The notes under the pieces: model-generated
Seen by the model: the letters and a program-made list of their open reading frames with translations, nothing else
Told to the model about the DNA's origin: nothing
Database searches by the model: none
Position numbers and translations under genes: made by a program
Shown: piece after piece, positions 63,701-64,000 of the stretch
How positions within the stretch are numbered: position 1 is the stretch's first letter
Layout: every line of letters starts with the position of its first letter
Source: Amycolatopsis oliviviridis
GTDB lineage: Bacteria; Actinomycetota; Actinomycetes; Mycobacteriales; Pseudonocardiaceae
DNA length: 64,000 nucleotides
NCBI RefSeq assembly: GCF_014654365.1
Contig: NZ_BNAY01000008.1
Span: forward strand, 310,001 to 374,000
Direction: 5' to 3'

Positions 63701-64000
63701 ACAAAGGACACCGGTACTTCGATGACGCCCGGGATCACCTGGTAGGCGGGCCCGGCGGCGGCGTGCCGGAATCCGGCTCGCAGATTCGGGTGCCGCTCCA
63801 GCAGCCCGCGCACCGACTTCCGCAGCAGCAGCATGTCCAGCGGACCGCTCAGGTCCAGCACGGCCTGCGCGGTGTAGACGTCGACGCCGTCACCACCGTA
63901 ACCGGCGTGGAACGCGAGCCCGTGCTGCAGCGGCGAAAGCGGCAGCACGTCGGCCACCCCACCGGCGTCCGCGTATTCGGCTTCGAGGGCTTCGATCTCG
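60736..64000 (-). CDS. bpsA: BpsA (3' part), NRPS module 3: C-A-T
   Basis: The frame is open through the right edge, so at least 1087 residues of the C-terminal end are visible. It begins in the linker before the C domain (VLPLSPLQHGLAFHAGY; catalytic NHHILLDGWS). The A domain pocket reads D-L-T-K-L-G-E-V-G, the asparagine code. The T domain has ELGGDSILS about 74 residues before the end. The terminus (LLELNQDEIDEFEAEFESG) is an acidic helix suited to docking with BpsB. It incorporates Asn3. Modules 1 and 2 should lie beyond the window. The apparent GTG at 63957 is internal and not the start. Confidence 0.96.
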   Translation of the reverse strand, partial: EIEALEAEYADAGGVADVLPLSPLQHGLAFHAGYGGDGVDVYTAQAVLDLSGPLDMLLLRKSVRGLLERHPNLRAGFRHAAAGPAYQVIPGVIEVPVSFVDATGSADPEAEATAVAAAERARPFDLAKPPLLRITVVALGPDSHRLVLTNHHILLDGWSTPLLVDELLTLYQGGAAPSALAPVTPYRDYLAWVGETDRDASTAAWREALSGLPEPTLVAEDRPVPVQVPGQMWAELDETFAAALATRARECGVTVSTMLQAVWGLVLAATTGRDDVVFGAVVSGRPAELPGIETMVGLFINTVPVRVRTRPEQTFAELVRRIQDEQIALLAHHHVGLADIQQTAGLGRLFDTLVVYENYPRPDETGDTEPDRLRVRGMTAADATHYPLALAVVPGDVLRLRLEHQPALFTTEQAGAVLDRFTRVLEAVVAEPRTPLPAVPILSDAEQRELLSRNDTARPVPDRTLPESFAAQVAATPEAIAVTFEDRSLSYAELDARANQLARWLIERGAGPEGLVAVMLPRSLELIVTVLAVTKTGGAWLPIDPVYPADRVAFMLDDAEPALVITSAALSGSPAGEVLADRPSTVLIDDPSAVDEMAGRDRTPVTDADRARPLDPRHPAYLIYTSGSTGRPKAVVVTHRNLANYLDHCGRTFPGLRGRSLMHSSIAFDLTVTAMLTPLTVGGTVQVGALEDLIGTVEDAPSLFLKATPSHLKTLDTGSREIAVPGDLLLGGEQLSVDTITRWRRTYPDTVVVNEYGPTEATVGCVEYRLEPGQAAPSGEVVPIGTPTTNMRAFVLDSWLRQVPPGAVGELYVAGEGVARGYLGRAGLTATRFVADPSGSGERMYRTGDLVRWNADGELVFAGRVDDQVKVRGYRIEPGEIEAALVAQESVGQAVVLARDSGTGKRLIGYVTAAGESGVSGVSGVDEAAVRAGVAARLPEYMVPAAVVVLDALPLTANGKVDREALPDPDFNGRVTGREPVTEAERLLCALFAEVLGLERAGADDSFFELGGDSILSMQLAARAHRAGMAFGAREVFEQRTPAAIAAVVERGAGAPAAVEHAASDVALLELNQDEIDEFEAEFESGR

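Overview
High-GC actinobacterial DNA, almost certainly from an Amycolatopsis (Pseudonocardiaceae). About 52 kb of the window (roughly 11.96 kb to the right edge) is most of a vancomycin-type glycopeptide antibiotic gene cluster. Gene content and order match the balhimycin/chloroeremomycin group. Adenylation-pocket residues read from the sequence give Asn3-Hpg4-Hpg5-Bht6-Dpg7 for the last five residues of the heptapeptide. Residues 1 and 2, and any bbr/van/ABC-transporter/pdh genes, would lie beyond the right edge.

Layout. (1) 1-11.5 kb, left flank: a tubulin/FtsZ-like protein (cut by the left edge) with a membrane-anchored VWA protein; a type VII-secretion-like set (WXG100-like protein, secreted NlpC/P60-type hydrolase, small possible immunity protein); a C39-like peptidase, a LuxR-type regulator, an aldo/keto reductase, a small exported protein and an HxlR regulator. 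(2) 11.5-11.95 kb: a nest of long palindromes between convergent genes, marking the cluster border. (3) 11.96-17.05 kb: DAHP synthase (shikimate supply) and dpgD-C-B-A for 3,5-dihydroxyphenylglycine. (4) 17.1-21.3 kb: amino-deoxysugar genes (epimerase, aminotransferase, ketoreductase, 2,3-dehydratase). (5) 21.4-24.9 kb: a cation/proton antiporter and hmo/hmaS for 4-hydroxyphenylglycine. (6) 25.0-28.8 kb: oxyD-bpsD-bhp for beta-hydroxytyrosine. (7) 29.06-30.34 kb: hpgT, the only cluster gene on the + strand. (8) 30.3-42.35 kb: N-methyltransferase, PIG-L deacetylase, sugar C-methyltransferase, three glycosyltransferases, the halogenase and oxyC/B/A. (9) 42.45 kb to the right edge: mbtH and NRPS genes bpsC (C-A-T-X-TE), bpsB (three modules) and the 3' part of bpsA (module 3).

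How it works together: hmaS/hmo/hpgT make Hpg, dpgA-D plus hpgT make Dpg, and bpsD/oxyD/bhp make beta-hydroxytyrosine. BpsA-B-C assemble the heptapeptide. The X domain of BpsC recruits OxyA/B/C to cross-link it and the TE releases it. The halogenase chlorinates the tyrosine-derived rings, Bmt N-methylates the terminal leucine, and GtfA/B/C add glucose and a vancosamine-type sugar built by dvaA-E. A StrR/Bbr-type operator (GTCCAR-N17-TTGGAC) is visible upstream of oxyA.

Less expected features: an adenylation-domain remnant between X and TE of BpsC; families of dispersed hairpins, one copy lying inside the NRPS gene series; a deacetylase with no obvious substrate; and the tubulin/VWA and type VII-like loci of the flank.
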